A DNA stretch of 64,000 bases from Brachionus plicatilis (Eukaryota > Rotifera > Eurotatoria > Ploima > Brachionidae), in the NCBI GenBank assembly GCA_010279815.1, contig QEOQ01000355.1, forward strand, positions 890,709 through 954,708, written 5' to 3'. Shown one piece after another: positions 34,161 through 46,133 of the stretch. The position numbers and the translations under genes were made by a program. Position 1 is the first letter of the stretch. Each line of letters begins with the position of its first letter. The notes below the pieces were generated by a model, which saw only the letters and a list, made by a program, of their open reading frames with translations, ran no database searches and was not told where the DNA came from.

Positions 34161-35500
34161 ATGGAAAGTTTAAAATCAACTTTAGCTAAAGACTATCAAA
34201 GTAGGATAAAAAAATTTTTATAAGAAAAAATAAATGTTGATTTTTTTATAGAAAAATCAAGTTACATAAGTATTCCAGAGTCTCATTTTAAATGTTTTTC
34301 GACTCCAGATAATTATCCTGTGTTCTATCCATCGAGTGTTCAAAATAAACAAATAGTAAAATGCTGTGAAATTTTTTTAATCAAATATTTTTTAAATTAA
34401 AACTTTAGAGACCTCTATTTACAAAACTTGTCAAGCCGACTGATAAAATTTGCAGTTATTTTAAATCAGAATGTTTTTTAAATATTGATCATCTTCTGCC
34501 AATTCAGGACACTGCCAATAAACCATGTAGAGACCCAGGAGATGTGTAAATATCAACATTATTTTTTAAAAAAATTATTTCTTTTTCAACTAGTTCTGAT
34601 ATTGATTTTGAAGAACCACAAAGATCAAGTTTTCACCCGAAATTTTTTTTCAGTTATGGAGAGAAAAATAAACTTTATCCGGTTAATCCGGTGGGAATCA
34701 CTGGTTTACGTGGCAAAGGAATTTTAAGTAAGAAAATATTAAATAAGAATCAATTGCTAAAATGTTTGCTAAGGCTACTGGGGCGTTAACCATAAAATAG
34801 AATTGATAATTTCTAGATACAAACTTAATTCAAAGCCCAAAGAGCTTGAGATAATTGTGATGAAAAATGTCGACGGGACTAAATTTCTTCTACCTGGAGT
34901 ACTGTTAAAATAAAAAAAATTTAAATTAAAAATTCTAAATATTTAGTTATTTGACCAACATAACCGCGATTTAACTGAGCACATTGTCAACGCTTTCGCA
35001 GAAGAAATTTGCCTAACAGCCCCCTCCAGAGTTAAGAAAAAACTTTGCCAACTTTTAAAAACAAAATCTGAATGCGTAATTTTTTATCCACTTTAGAAAA
35101 AAATTAAATTCTAAATTTTATCAAAAGATTTATCAGAGTTATATTGATGATCCTCGAAATACAGGTATTTTTTTGGACGAAAAAATATTTTCTTATTAAA
35201 TTTGTCTATTAGACAATGCTTGGATCGAATCGAGCATTTTTCATGTCAACTTTGACCATTCTTTCGATGAATTAACATTCGAGGAATCAAGTAAACCAGG
35301 GCTGATTTATTCATTACAAGATTTTATTTTTTTATCTAGATGAAAAATTTGGATGGCTTTTGCTTTCACAATGTCAAAATTTGTACTCTGATTATACCAA
35401 TGTGCTGAATTTATTGGCACACAAATTTAAAGTAACTGGTAGCTATGAATTTTATTTTATATCTAGCTCAACATTTAATTCTAAGTCTAGTTTAGTTTAG
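34161..35500 (+). CDS. NUDT9-like protein with altered Nudix box (copy B)
   Basis: Nine exons (34161-34200, 34252-34355, 34409-34545, 34594-34727, 34774-34898, 34947-35075, 35128-35164, 35213-35290, 35340-35500) give 314 residues. Family blocks are NPVGITGLRGKGIL, YWGVNHKIELIISRYK, and [15 protein letters not shown]. The Nudix region reads DQHNRDLTEHIVNAFAEEI, so the two glutamates of REFxEE remain but the preceding Arg-Glu has become Asn-Ala. Activity is probably lost or much reduced. The intron that splits TR-W in the other copies is absent here. The C-terminus is longer and Ser-rich. It is probably a diverged duplicate evolving with copy A. Confidence 0.85.
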
Positions 35501-37726
35501 TTAATTAAAAAAATTTACAGACTTCTAGGTCTAGTAATTAGTGTCATTAAATGTTTTAGTCAATCATCAAATGATGGCATAATTCAAACATAGAGTCACG
35601 AATTTTTTTTCAATTTAAATCTGATTTAACTTTGTTAAATAAATTGGAAAAACTTTTATTTATTTTTTATTTACCATTCAAAGCAAAATCAAGTCGTACA
35701 CAAAAAAGAAAAGAATTTTAACTTCTTTTTCCGAATCCTTCTGAAAAAACAATATTGTGAAAATTTTAATATTTCAGCATTGCTAGCGAGTTGAAGTCGA
35801 TTGACGTCATTAGCTAAAAATTAAGTACGAAATTTTCTTAAAATCACAACTTAATAATTGATTACATCATTTTTAGAAGAAAAATTTTTTTTTTAAGCCA
35901 AGCAATTAAATCAAATTTCTAGCTAAGAAGAGACTCTTTTTATTTAAATTCACTTCTATCATTTGAAGCCAAGAGTTAGTTTATATTCATTGTCTAATTT
36001 ATTAGTTGCCTGGTAACTTCAAGATTTTGTCATTTTTTTTTTCAAATAAAAAATACCTTAATAATTGACTTTTAGACACGATTAGGTTTATAATAAAATA
36101 TTTCAACGTTAGTGTCTAGAACGCACGAAAAATTTTCGGAAATTGCTGTATTATATAAACAAAATTAATTTCAGATGATTGTTCGACAAACGATTCACTT
36201 AACGCCCATGAGTTGAACGATTGTTTGAGATTTATTGAATTAATGCTAGTAAAAAAGTTTATGAATAACAATTTTTTTTTAATTACAAATTGTTAAATTT
36301 CAAGTTGAAAAAAATTGATTTTTTTTTTCAATTAAATTTATTATTTGATAATCCAAAAGTTTTTTTAATTAGTTTATTTAATAATTAAATGATCGCTTAT
36401 AGTGATTTTTAATTTTTTTATTTAAAAATTCAAATGCTATTTAATCTAAATTAGTTTTTTCTTTTATCAGAAAAAAAATAAAATGAATATTGTTTTTTTT
36501 TTAAGATAAAAAAATTTTGTCTTTTTATAGAGATTTAAATAAGTTGATACTTTGTCCAAAAATCATATTACCAATATTGTATTAATATTAATTTTTCCGA
36601 AGTTTTTTTCACAAAAAGCATCAATTTTTTATGCAAAAAAGTTTTAGAAGATAAATATTTTATTTTTTCTTAACACAAATTGATTTATTATGATGATTGA
36701 AATTAAGTTCATTTCATTTCGATTCAGAAATAACTATTTTACTAAAAGAGATAATTTAGTTCTGTAAATGCCTAATTTTAAGCAAATTTGCTTAATGCAG
36801 AAATTAAGTCAGCAAAAGACTCTGCAATTTTCGCCACTAAAATTTTAATAGAAAAAATTAATTTTTTTTTTTTATTATTATTATTATTTATTCATAAAAT
36901 TACGCCAGATTCGGCGATGTAAAAAATTAATTTAATTATCAGAAAAACAAAAATAAGAGACACGTAGATATAAAAAGACCAACAAAAAAATAAAGAGATA
37001 TTAGTAATATAAAAAATTTTTTAAATATTTGATTAATGAGAAAAAAAACATACAATCAATTTTGTATGATGCTTTTTGTAAAAAAAACTTCGTAAAAATT
37101 AATATTATTAAAAAATTAGTAAAATAATTTTTGGATAAAGTATCTTCTTATTTAAATCTCTGTTTAAAGACAATATTTTTTTATTCAAAAAAATAAATCA
37201 ATATAATGGTATTATTTTTTTGATAAATGAAAAAACTTAGATAAAATAATATTTGAATTTTTTAATAAAAAAATGAAAAATTAATTTTATTTTTTCTTTA
37301 AGATTTAAAGTTGTATTTTAAGAAGCAATTTGTTTTTTTTATTTTTTATTTTATAATTAAATTATCGCTTAAAGTGAATTTAATTTTTTTATCAAAAGAT
37401 TTCTCACACAAATTATCAATTCTATAAGCAAGGAAATTCAGCTAGCAAAATAGTTTAAGAAAATAAATATTTTATTTATTTTTCAGTCACAAATTAATTA
37501 AAATAATGAATTGAATTCAACAAGAAAAATATTTTCTTTCTTGGAAATTTAAATTTATCAAAAGTTATTAACAATAATTTATATAATAATTAAAAAAAAA
37601 TCATTGTCTATTTATAGAGAAAAAAAAAAAGAATTTATAATACGAATGAAGTTATTTATGCAAACTTGTTAATATTGTTAATATTCTAAAGAAATCAAAG
37701 TGAATAGAAAAACGCAGTTGACAAAA
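35501..37726. other. AT-rich intergenic DNA with a retrotransposon tail
   Basis: Over 2 kb with no supported gene. A small plus-strand frame after 36176 (reads DCSTNDSLNAHELNDCL) is open for about 40 codons but has no context. A short LINE/SINE 3' end lies at 36870-36920. Confidence 0.45.
36870..36920 (-). mobile_element. 3' end of a non-LTR element (TACGCCAGATTCGGC family)
   Basis: On the minus strand the sequence reads GCCGAATCTGGCGTAA, then ends in an (ATAA/TAA)n microsatellite. The same signature occurs at the right edge of the window (63966-64000). A conserved end followed by a simple-repeat tail is typical of LINE or SINE 3' ends. Confidence 0.6.
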
Positions 37727-38814
37727 ATGGCATTATCCGCGGTAAAACCACGGACCCACACAATTTGTCGGTCAACCGATCCATCTAATCTAGCATGGTA
37801 TCAAGTGGGCGAGAACGAGAAGACCATCACAAGACCAGTTGTGCCAGATAGCATGGTTCCTTGGAGCGTAGACTACCGCGATTACAAACCAATAAAATAT
37901 ACCTCACCAATTGTTTTAAAAAGTCCATTCTGGGCTGATCCACTTCAACCAAAGTAAAATTTTAAATGTCTAAATTCTAAATTTAAGTGGAAAAATTAAG
38001 CTCGGATACACGATGGAATGGTGTTGACAAGCAAATAGATCGTCGCAGTCACTTGGGACTCTATGCGATTGTGCAGGGCCTGCCCAGAAATCCGGTAGGG
38101 AGAACTGGAATAGAAGGACGAGGTCTTTTAGGTGGCTTTTTTAATTTATTTTTTTTTTAATAAAAGTTTTCTGAATTTTTTTGTTTTGTAGGGAAGTGGG
38201 GACCAAATCACGCTGCTGACCCTATTGTTACCAGGTAGGTAATCAACAAAAATTTCTTATTAATCTAACTGATAAACAAGGTGGAAATTGAACCCAAAAG
38301 GTATGGTAGAAACCAATGCCAAGAGTAAAAAACCCATTTTGCAGTTTGTGGCTGTGGAACGAAAGGATACCAAAGAATGGGCAGTTCCGGGAGTGAGTAA
38401 ATGTGTGGTGTGAAAGCAAAAAAAACTTTTAAAAATTTTAAGGGAATGTGTGATCCGGGCGAAAAAATTTCGCAGACCCTGAAGCGAGAATTTATGGAAG
38501 AAGCATTGGATTCGCAAAATATGAATGAGAAAGAACGGGAAAAATACTATAATGAATTAAGTGATTTATTCAAAAATGGCACAGAGATATATCGTGGTTA
38601 TGTAGATGATCCTAGAAATACTGACAATGCTTGGATGGAAACGATAGCGGTGAATTTTCACGATGATAACAATTTGTTTGGAAATCTAAAGCTTTCGGCT
38701 GGAGACGACGCTGGAAAGGTTTGTTGGATGGACATACACTCAGGTCTTAGGCTTTACGCAAGTCATTCAAAGTTTATTCACCAAGTTGCTCTTCTTCACA
38801 ATGCCGATTGGTAG
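37727..38814 (+). CDS. NUDT9: ADP-ribose pyrophosphatase NUDT9-like, intact Nudix box (copy C)
   Basis: Five exons (37727-37953, 38001-38131, 38192-38234, 38281-38392, 38443-38814) give 294 residues, near the length of NUDT9 without a long presequence. It carries [50 protein letters not shown] and [16 protein letters not shown], and ends with LYASHSKF and HNADW. All catalytic box residues are present, so hydrolysis of ADP-ribose to AMP and ribose 5-phosphate is expected. I start at the ATG at 37727. The frame opens slightly upstream with GTG but has no earlier ATG. The exon 2 acceptor at 38000 was chosen because only it keeps frame. No clear mitochondrial presequence is visible. Confidence 0.93.
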
Positions 38815-40838
38815 TTTGTTAAATAGTTAACATTTTATTTCTAATTAAATTTAATCAATTTTTTTTGTTCAATCTTTAATAAAATATTTTATTCCTTTGT
38901 TAAATTTTTTATTTTAATTTAAAAGTTTAAATAATCAAAGAGCCTTAATATTTTGAAACCACATTAAGAGTCAAATTTATAAAATCTAATTAATCTAGCT
39001 ATGTTTTTACAAATTAGTTATTTTTTTATAAATATTGTGATATTTTTACTTAATTTTTGGACATTTTCCCAATTTTTTTGGTAAGGTCTACTGACGTCCA
39101 TAATTAAATGCTTAATAAAATGGTTTACCAAATGACTTTTTGTTTAATACACATGTCAAATTTTAATGGAATTATTTTTGGGGTGAGGTAGAAAAAACAT
39201 CAAAAAAATTAATAATCAAATTTAACTTATATAATGAGATAAAAAGCGTAAACTATAAAAAATCAAAAAGAGATAAAGCATAAATTATATGAAAATTAAC
39301 TTGAATAGTTGAATGAGATGAAATTAATACTGAATCTAATTCAAAAGTGGTTAAAAAAATAGTGGAAACCCCTCAACTTGATAAATTTAAATTTTTAAAA
39401 TTAATTTTAATTTTTCAACTAATAATGATAAAAAATGTGTCAAAATAACAGTAAATTTTCGTGAAAAGTTAATACGTCTATTTGTGCATTGAATTTGAAT
39501 TTATTCTTGTTATCTTTAACATTAAAATTGATTTAATGTTTTTTTAAACTAAAACTTTTTTATTAAACTGAAATATTGAAAAAAATTGAATTTTTAATTT
39601 TGTTTATTTTGTTTATTTATGATTTTTTATCTTTTTATATGATTTGTTCTTCATGTGTCTTATTTTTTTCTTTCGGATAATTAAATTAATTTTTTTTTTT
39701 AAATTAATTTATTTAAATTGAAAATGACTAATTTCGTTTACATTGTTTAGAAGAAAAGCAAGCATTTTAAGTCAGTAATTTAGACGAATTTTATGATTAC
39801 TAGCCATAGTAATTTCAATTCATGAACAATACCAATCGAATATTTTTACAGAAATTTGACAACTAAATTTTGTGAGGTGAAATGAAGACCAAAACATTTT
39901 GCAACTCGAAAACAAGAAGAACGGAGGGAATAAATTATTGAGAGTTAAAGTAAAAAAATAAATTACTCTTAACACTAGAAACACCAAGCATTTTTTTAAA
40001 TGATTTTTAATCCAAAATATTTTCTAAAAAAAAGAAATAATTTTAAGTAGTAATTGCTTTTTTGTTTAAAAAAAATATGAAATTTTTTCAATTTAAAAAA
40101 TGAAATTTAATTAAAAAATCTGTTCAGATATGAGAATTTAAAATTTTTTAAAACGAGTCAAATGACTAGTCATCAAATAAAGAAAAAACTCTAAGTAGAA
40201 AATTTTGAAGTCTTAACAAAAATATAAAATAATAAAAAATATGTTTTGCGTCTAAAAATATGACCAAATATATTATTCAAAAAAAATTTAAACTGATTTA
40301 AAGAATTTAATTAAAACACAAATCGACGCAAATTTGAATTAAACATTAAATAGATTAAAGCTTTCATTCTAAATGAAATGATTAATTATTGTGCTGCTAT
40401 GGTTATTTTATGATTATTTTCTCTTATTTTTTGAAGTTTAATTCTAGATGGTTAAATGCTTGGTTTTGATCATTAAAAAAATTCTTTAAAAAAATTAGTT
40501 CCTAGTTTCAAATAATTCACGTCATCTTTTATATTGTTAGCGGCTTATCACAGTAGTGAGAAGCTGGAATGCTACATAGTCTCTCTGGAGAAAATAATAA
40601 TTAAAAGTCCTTAGTTTAAGTGTTAGTAACTTAATTGTTGCTAGTAGTTGTTACTTCATTAATAAAATAAAATAGAATAAAATACAAAATGTTGCTGAGC
40701 CTAATTTTTAACTTATAAGAAATACTCTTCGTATAAATGGGACAAGACTTTTGGATAAATGTGGATGTGTATTCTTAAACTTAAATTGGATAAGACATAT
40801 TAATAAATTGTTCAAAAAGCACTTTTAACTCTTTTATT

Positions 40839-40960
40839 ATGAGCACCAACAAGTCGTTGACCGCACGTCAACAAAGTGGCGCTGCGAACAGGATGCAGCC
40901 ATCTTTGCCGAAGACCTAGTTGATGAGTCAACTATGGTAAACGTCAACAATATTATGTAA
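40839..40960 (+). other. GC-rich, coding-like island
   Basis: Base composition jumps from about 20% to about half GC. One frame opens at ATG 40840 (MSTNKSLTARQQSGAANRMQ) and stops after 26 codons. The frame two bases on is open for longer (DAAIFAEDLVDESTMVNVN). No homologue is recognised and no splice structure is compelling. It could be a gene fragment, a transferred piece or the exon of an unrecognised transcript. Confidence 0.35.
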
Positions 40961-42178
40961 TCTCTAGAATATTTATATCACAAATTAAAATAATTTAATC
41001 TAATGTAATAAAGAATGTTTTATTTTCTTTTTATGACATTTAAAAGCTAACTATCTTTTCTAAATATTTCGGACTTAAAAAAAAAAATTCTGTACTTGGA
41101 CTTTAATTTTGCTCTATTACTCCTAGCTTTACTCTCTAATACACTTTTCTGAAGCTAAGATCTATGTAAAAAACCCTCAAAAGTAAACAAATTAATAATA
41201 GGATTCTATATGGAGGAAACTAAAGCATTATATAGACGCAGCAGTTTTGCGTGAATCAAACAAGTGCTCATTTATTCATAAAAACTATAAAAAATAAAAT
41301 TAATTATTTAAAAGAATATTTTTTCTAATTAAATTTTTTTTTAGTAGCAATTAAATAAGCATTTGAACGAAGAATTTCTAGCTTAGAAGACTAAAAATTG
41401 AACATAAAACTTTTATGCTTATTCAAGACCAATTCATGATAATGCGATAAATTTAGATATTTTTTTGAAAATTTATTTGATGACATTTAAAATCTATACA
41501 GATTTTCATAAAACTTGCATTAACCAATTTATTTTTTAACACAAGAAGAACCAAACCAGTCATTTATTAAAATCGTTTTTAAAAAAATATTGAATTTATC
41601 TCTAGAGAAGGATAACAATAAAAGGACTTTTTAAATGATCTGAGAATAATGATATTAGTTTGGTTGATAAATCATGGATTTTAAAGAGTGAACAAAAATT
41701 GTTTTTTAACTTACCTTTTAATTTATCAGAGTCATTTGGTAATTCCCTTGGAGCCTATTTTATTTGTGTTTTTGTTTGCTTTTTTTAAATAGTTAATTAT
41801 TTTTTAACTAATTTTTCTTTCTAGTGGGCTTGTTTAAACAAATAAATAAATATTTCAAAAATTATTACTTTTTTTATTTTCAATTTTCCAAAACATTTTA
41901 AAAAAATTTAAATAATGAAAATTAAAAAATCAAAAAAAGGAAAGTAATAAACTTTGAAAAATTCGTTTCTCTATTTTGATAAACCCATTTATCCTTATTT
42001 ATCTTTTAATAATTTTACAAAGTTATTTTGTTTTATTTTAGTCACATAAAAATATACTAAAAAATCTGAAATAGAAGTAATGCCATTTTATAATGACTGG
42101 TACATCCGTCTAGAAATAAATTTTATTCTTTAATTTTCATTCAAATTAATATGGACAAAACTATGATTAATTTTTTAG

Positions 42179-42232
42179 AGATAAACCAGCCTTGGCTGAT
42201 GTTAAAGATCCGTTTGATATCAAACAATATTT
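42179..42232 (+). pseudogene. NUDT9 exon fragment
   Basis: After a TTTTTTAG acceptor-like sequence the frame reads RDKPALADVKDPFDIKQY, closely matching [18 protein letters not shown] of copy D. No neighbouring exons were found. This is a relic of a further NUDT9 duplicate. Confidence 0.75.
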
Positions 42233-42534
42233 AGTCTTTATCTTTTTTAAATCTTTGTTTAATTAATAGTAATAATTAAATAAATAAACAAAATTTAATT
42301 TAAAAATTCTTTAAATTTCAAAAAAATTTTTTTAACTCTTGAAATAGCATTGAAAAGACAAAAATTATAAAATAAATTTATTTAAATATTACTCTATGAT
42401 AGCATTGGCGATTTATAAATTAAAAAGTTTGATATAAATCAAGCACCTAAAAATAAAAGTTTCTAAATCAAGACGTCGAAATCAACCGAGTCTAAAATAG
42501 GATCCTGATAAAGAAGGCAATTAAATGTAGCGGA

Positions 42535-43705
42535 TTACCAATGAGCATTGTGCAATTCAGCAGCTTTTTGCACAAAATTCTTGTGACTGGCATACAACTT
42601 AAGCTTTTGATCTATGTCCATCCAAGTAACACTTCCGGCATCATCTCCAGCACTCAGCGAAAACTCTTTGAACACAGTGTCGTCTTCATCGTGAAAATTG
42701 TAGGCAATAGTCTCCATCCATGCGTTGTCGGTGTTTCTAGGGTCGTCAACATAGCCGCGGAATATCTACTTATCAATTTTATTTTGTTAAAATGAAAAAA
42801 AAAAAACTCCTTCTTTTACTTCAACTCCTTTTTCAAAAAGATGGTTGAGATGATTTTCGATTTGGTCACGTGATGAAGAATTTTTTCCAAGGCAATCGGT
42901 GGCTTCCTCCATAAATTCTCTTTTTAAAGTTTGGGATATTTTTTCACCCGGATCGCACATACCCTGGCAAAATTATTTTTAAAATTATTTCCTCTAAAAG
43001 TTGAGCCAAATATACCCCCGGAATCGCCCATTCATTTGTGTCCAAACGCCGAATGGAAACAAACTGCAAAATTGGCTTGTTTGTTTCTGCATCAAAAACT
43101 TTATTTCCTTGCTCATCTCGTTTCCATCTTGACAAAATAGTAAAATTTTTGTGCATTTGTCGACCTCAGAGCTTACCTAGTGACTATTGGATCAGCAGCA
43201 TGGTTAGGTCCCCATTTGCCAAGCTGACCCCGGCCCCTGATGCCAGTTCTCCCGCAAGGATTCACCGGAATTCCGTCACTTAGTTCATAGCAGCCCACAT
43301 GACTGCGTCTATCTGTTTTGCCGTCAATCATGTTCCAATTTTTGATATCAAGTGGATTTTGAACATCAGCCCAGACTGGCTTGTCTCTAATCAATCTTGG
43401 TGAAGTGTAATCCACCGGTTGGTATTGTGGCCAATTGACCCACCAGTCTACTTTGTCATCCGGAACATGTGTCCTCTATTTTACAAAAGATAATTTTTAA
43501 TTTTATTTTCGTCCTTTTTCAATTTGGTTACATAAACTATTTCTGATGACTTTAAATTATCAATTTTGCTCTGGTAACTTATAAGTTTGTTTGGGTTGGT
43601 GCTGCGACATGATTTGTGGTACTTTTTGTCAAGAGTTGTACTAGCGTACTTTGTAGACACGAAAAAGCTTGCGAACGCATTCAGAATACTTAGCAATAGA
43701 CCCAT
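42535..43705 (-). CDS. NUDT9: ADP-ribose pyrophosphatase NUDT9-like, intact Nudix box (copy D)
   Basis: Five exons (43705-43532, 43475-43177, 43127-43016, 42963-42820, 42765-42535) give 319 residues. A hydrophobic N-terminus ([18 protein letters not shown]) may be a signal anchor or organelle signal, which copy C lacks. Family blocks are [55 protein letters not shown] and [16 protein letters not shown], with LYASHKNF and HNAHW at the end. The box is complete, so ADP-ribose hydrolysis is expected. Different N-termini suggest copies C and D work in different compartments. It is convergent with copy C. Confidence 0.93.
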
Positions 43706-45376
43706 AATTTTTTTTCAACTTTTAAGAAGTAAATATAATAAATAGAAATTTTTTTCTGAGATTCAATTCGTTTTTGAAATTTTTTTCTGCTATGGCAAAT
43801 AAAGGCGATAATAATAATTTATTTTTAAATTTTTAAATTTCAACATAAAATTGACTAAAAAAAGCTTTACATTAAAAAAGAGCAAAAAATCATAAGAACA
43901 TTTTCTTAATCTTCATAAAATTTTATTTTTATTTTCGAAATCCTGTTCAAAATTTAATTGCTTGACTAATTGAAGACAATTTGATTTTAATGAATTTTGG
44001 CTACTGGTGACATGGCTGGCTAAATAATTTTTAATTTTCAACAAAAAACAATAATAAATATTTAGTCAGTGACAGTCGAAAAAAAATTAAACCTAATTTT
44101 CGTAAATAATTTTTCGAGACCATTTAGACAATTAAGACAACTTGTTACAGAATCGATTTTTACCGAATAAATATTTAATTTATATTGGAGTTTAAAAAAA
44201 ATAAATAATTTTTGCTAGCTTTCTTAACAAAATTAAATTAAATTAAGCATATAATTAATTTTTTGAAGAAGCTGAACCATTTTAGTATAATTTGCGTGAA
44301 ATAAATAAATAATTTTTATTTGAGTGTTTACATAAAAAATTAATTAATTAAAGACTATGAACATTATTTAACGATAATTATTTAAATAATTTTTATAAAC
44401 TAAATCTTTGCATATAATATATAAGATATTTGGCTTTTGCTTAAATTTTAAGTATTTTATGTCTCAATTTTATTAATGAATTATTTTTAATTAATTTTTA
44501 ATTGAAATGTTCTTTTAATTTAAAGAGTTTGTAAAAATTGCAATTAGAAAATTTACTTTTATATCTAAAAGAGTATAAATAGTCTTTTTTATAGAATAAA
44601 AAATAAAAGTAAACTGAAAAATGTTTACCCAGAACAAAATATTGGTCAACGTTCAATTCATGCAAATTTTTCCTAGAACAATTAATTAATTGAAAAATTA
44701 TAGCATTTAGCTCAATTAATTTTTTTTTCTTACAAAAATTTTAATAAAAATCCTTCATTTTAAAATTAAAAAAAAAGTCATTTTTTAATTTTTTTAACAA
44801 GATTTTTATTTTTTGTTAAATAAATTTTAAATTTCTTTTTCTCGGTTCAGATAAACAAAATAATCACAAATCAATCTAATATTCAAAATTAATTTTATTA
44901 ATTTTTTATTTTTTAAAATCTATTAAAAAAAAATTTTTTTTTTTTAAATATTACAAAATTTCAATGAAAAAAATCTTCTATAAAAATTAATATCTCCGAG
45001 TTGATGATTAAATTAATTTTATATTAATAATTTTTCGACTAGTTGATACATCATCAAAAATTTAATCTTTATTAATTAGGTGTTTTTAGTGATTATTTTT
45101 TTATTCAAAAATATTATCGAGACCGCTGACACAACTTAGACAACTTGTTACAAAATCGATTTTTACCAAATAAATATCAAATTTTTATTTTAGTTTTATC
45201 AAAAAAAATTAATAAAATATAAATTCGAAAAAAAAAGAGAAAAAAAAGAGTGAAGAAAAATCAATATTTTTACAAGCTTTCTTAACTAAAATTAAATTAA
45301 ACACAATAGCTTCGTCAGAGAAGCTGAATCAAGCTTGTTTAACCATTTGCTCAAACAAGAATTGGATTTACATAAT
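43706..45376. other. AT-rich intergenic DNA with a direct duplication
   Basis: Two segments, about 44105-44280 and 45108-45335, resemble each other: both share GACAACTTGTTAC, then AATCGATTTTTACC, then AGCTTTCTTAAC and GAAGCTGAA. They look like an old direct duplication of about 200 bp, the second copy abutting the 3' end of the FGFR1OP2 gene. No gene is seen. Confidence 0.55.
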
Positions 45377-46133
45377 TTACTCAGCGCCAGCATTGACACC
45401 ATATATGTTTTTTATCTTAAGCAGTTCCTTCAGGCCTTGGTTCTCTATCTCGAGCATAGTCAGTCTTTCTTCGTAAGCATTGGCGTTTTTATCATCCATT
45501 TCAATTGATTTTTGCATCACCTCTGTCATTTCGGATATTTGAGAAATTTTGTCCTGTAATGTCTTGGGAATATAAAATTAGCCAAATTTTTGGCAAAAAA
45601 AATTAATAAATTCAACTACCTGTGATAGAGCTGACTTGAAAACACTTTCGCACAATTCTTGTTCCCTTTTAAGTTGAACCAATTTGAGCATTTGTTCCCT
45701 ATATTTGGCCATGATGAATTCTAGCACGCTCTGGTGCTCCTTTAGCGATTCCTTTAACTCTTCATTCTCTTGTTGTAGTAGCCTTTTAAATAAAAATTAA
45801 AAAAAAAAATTATAAAATAAAATAAATAATTATTTTAAAAATAACTACTTTATAACTTTGTTCTCTTTTTGAATGCTTGAAAGGACATCTACTTTGGACC
45901 TGTGGTTGCCTTTTTCATTCAGATTGATGAACTCATTCTCGAGCTTTAAAAAAAGAATGAGATGAAATGACACTTTTGGTTTTTGAGGTGAATAATACTT
46001 GTTGAATTGCGTCGACCTTTTTGGCTAGAGCGTTAGATTGAACGACTACTTGGTCGACATTTTTCTCCCGCTCTTTTAGTCTCATTACCAGCTCTTTGGC
46101 ATCGTTAACCAATTGACCCATAGAAACGCTCAT
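45377..46133 (-). CDS. FGFR1OP2: FGFR1OP2/SIKE family coiled-coil protein
   Basis: Four exons (46133-45999, 45943-45849, 45782-45620, 45562-45377) give 192 residues, mostly coiled coil. It contains LVNDAKELVMRLKEREKNVD, SSIQKENKVIKLLQQENEEL, SLKEHQSVLEFIMAKYREQM and ISEMTEVMQKSIEMDD, which follow the order of the FGFR1OP2/SIKE family. Vertebrate members bind striatin and SLMAP within the STRIPAK phosphatase-kinase complex. That role is inferred. It is shorter than human FGFR1OP2, lacking part of the loop after YREQM and the Ser-rich tail. All introns are GT-AG and below 75 bp. Confidence 0.9.

Larger units (their letters stand above)
38815..42534. other. AT-rich intergenic DNA with a NUDT9 fragment and a GC-rich island
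   Basis: About 3.7 kb between convergent NUDT9 copies C and D. It holds a GC-richer stretch at 40839-40960 and a NUDT9 exon fragment at 42179-42232. The rest shows no supported gene. Confidence 0.5.

Noticed and set aside
36176..36300. 40-codon ORF as a last exon of NUDT9 copy B
   Set aside because: Copy B already has a complete C-terminus and stop at 35500, and no donor points to this stretch.
38260..38517. Minus-strand ORF across NUDT9 copy C
   Set aside because: It is antisense to well-supported exons.
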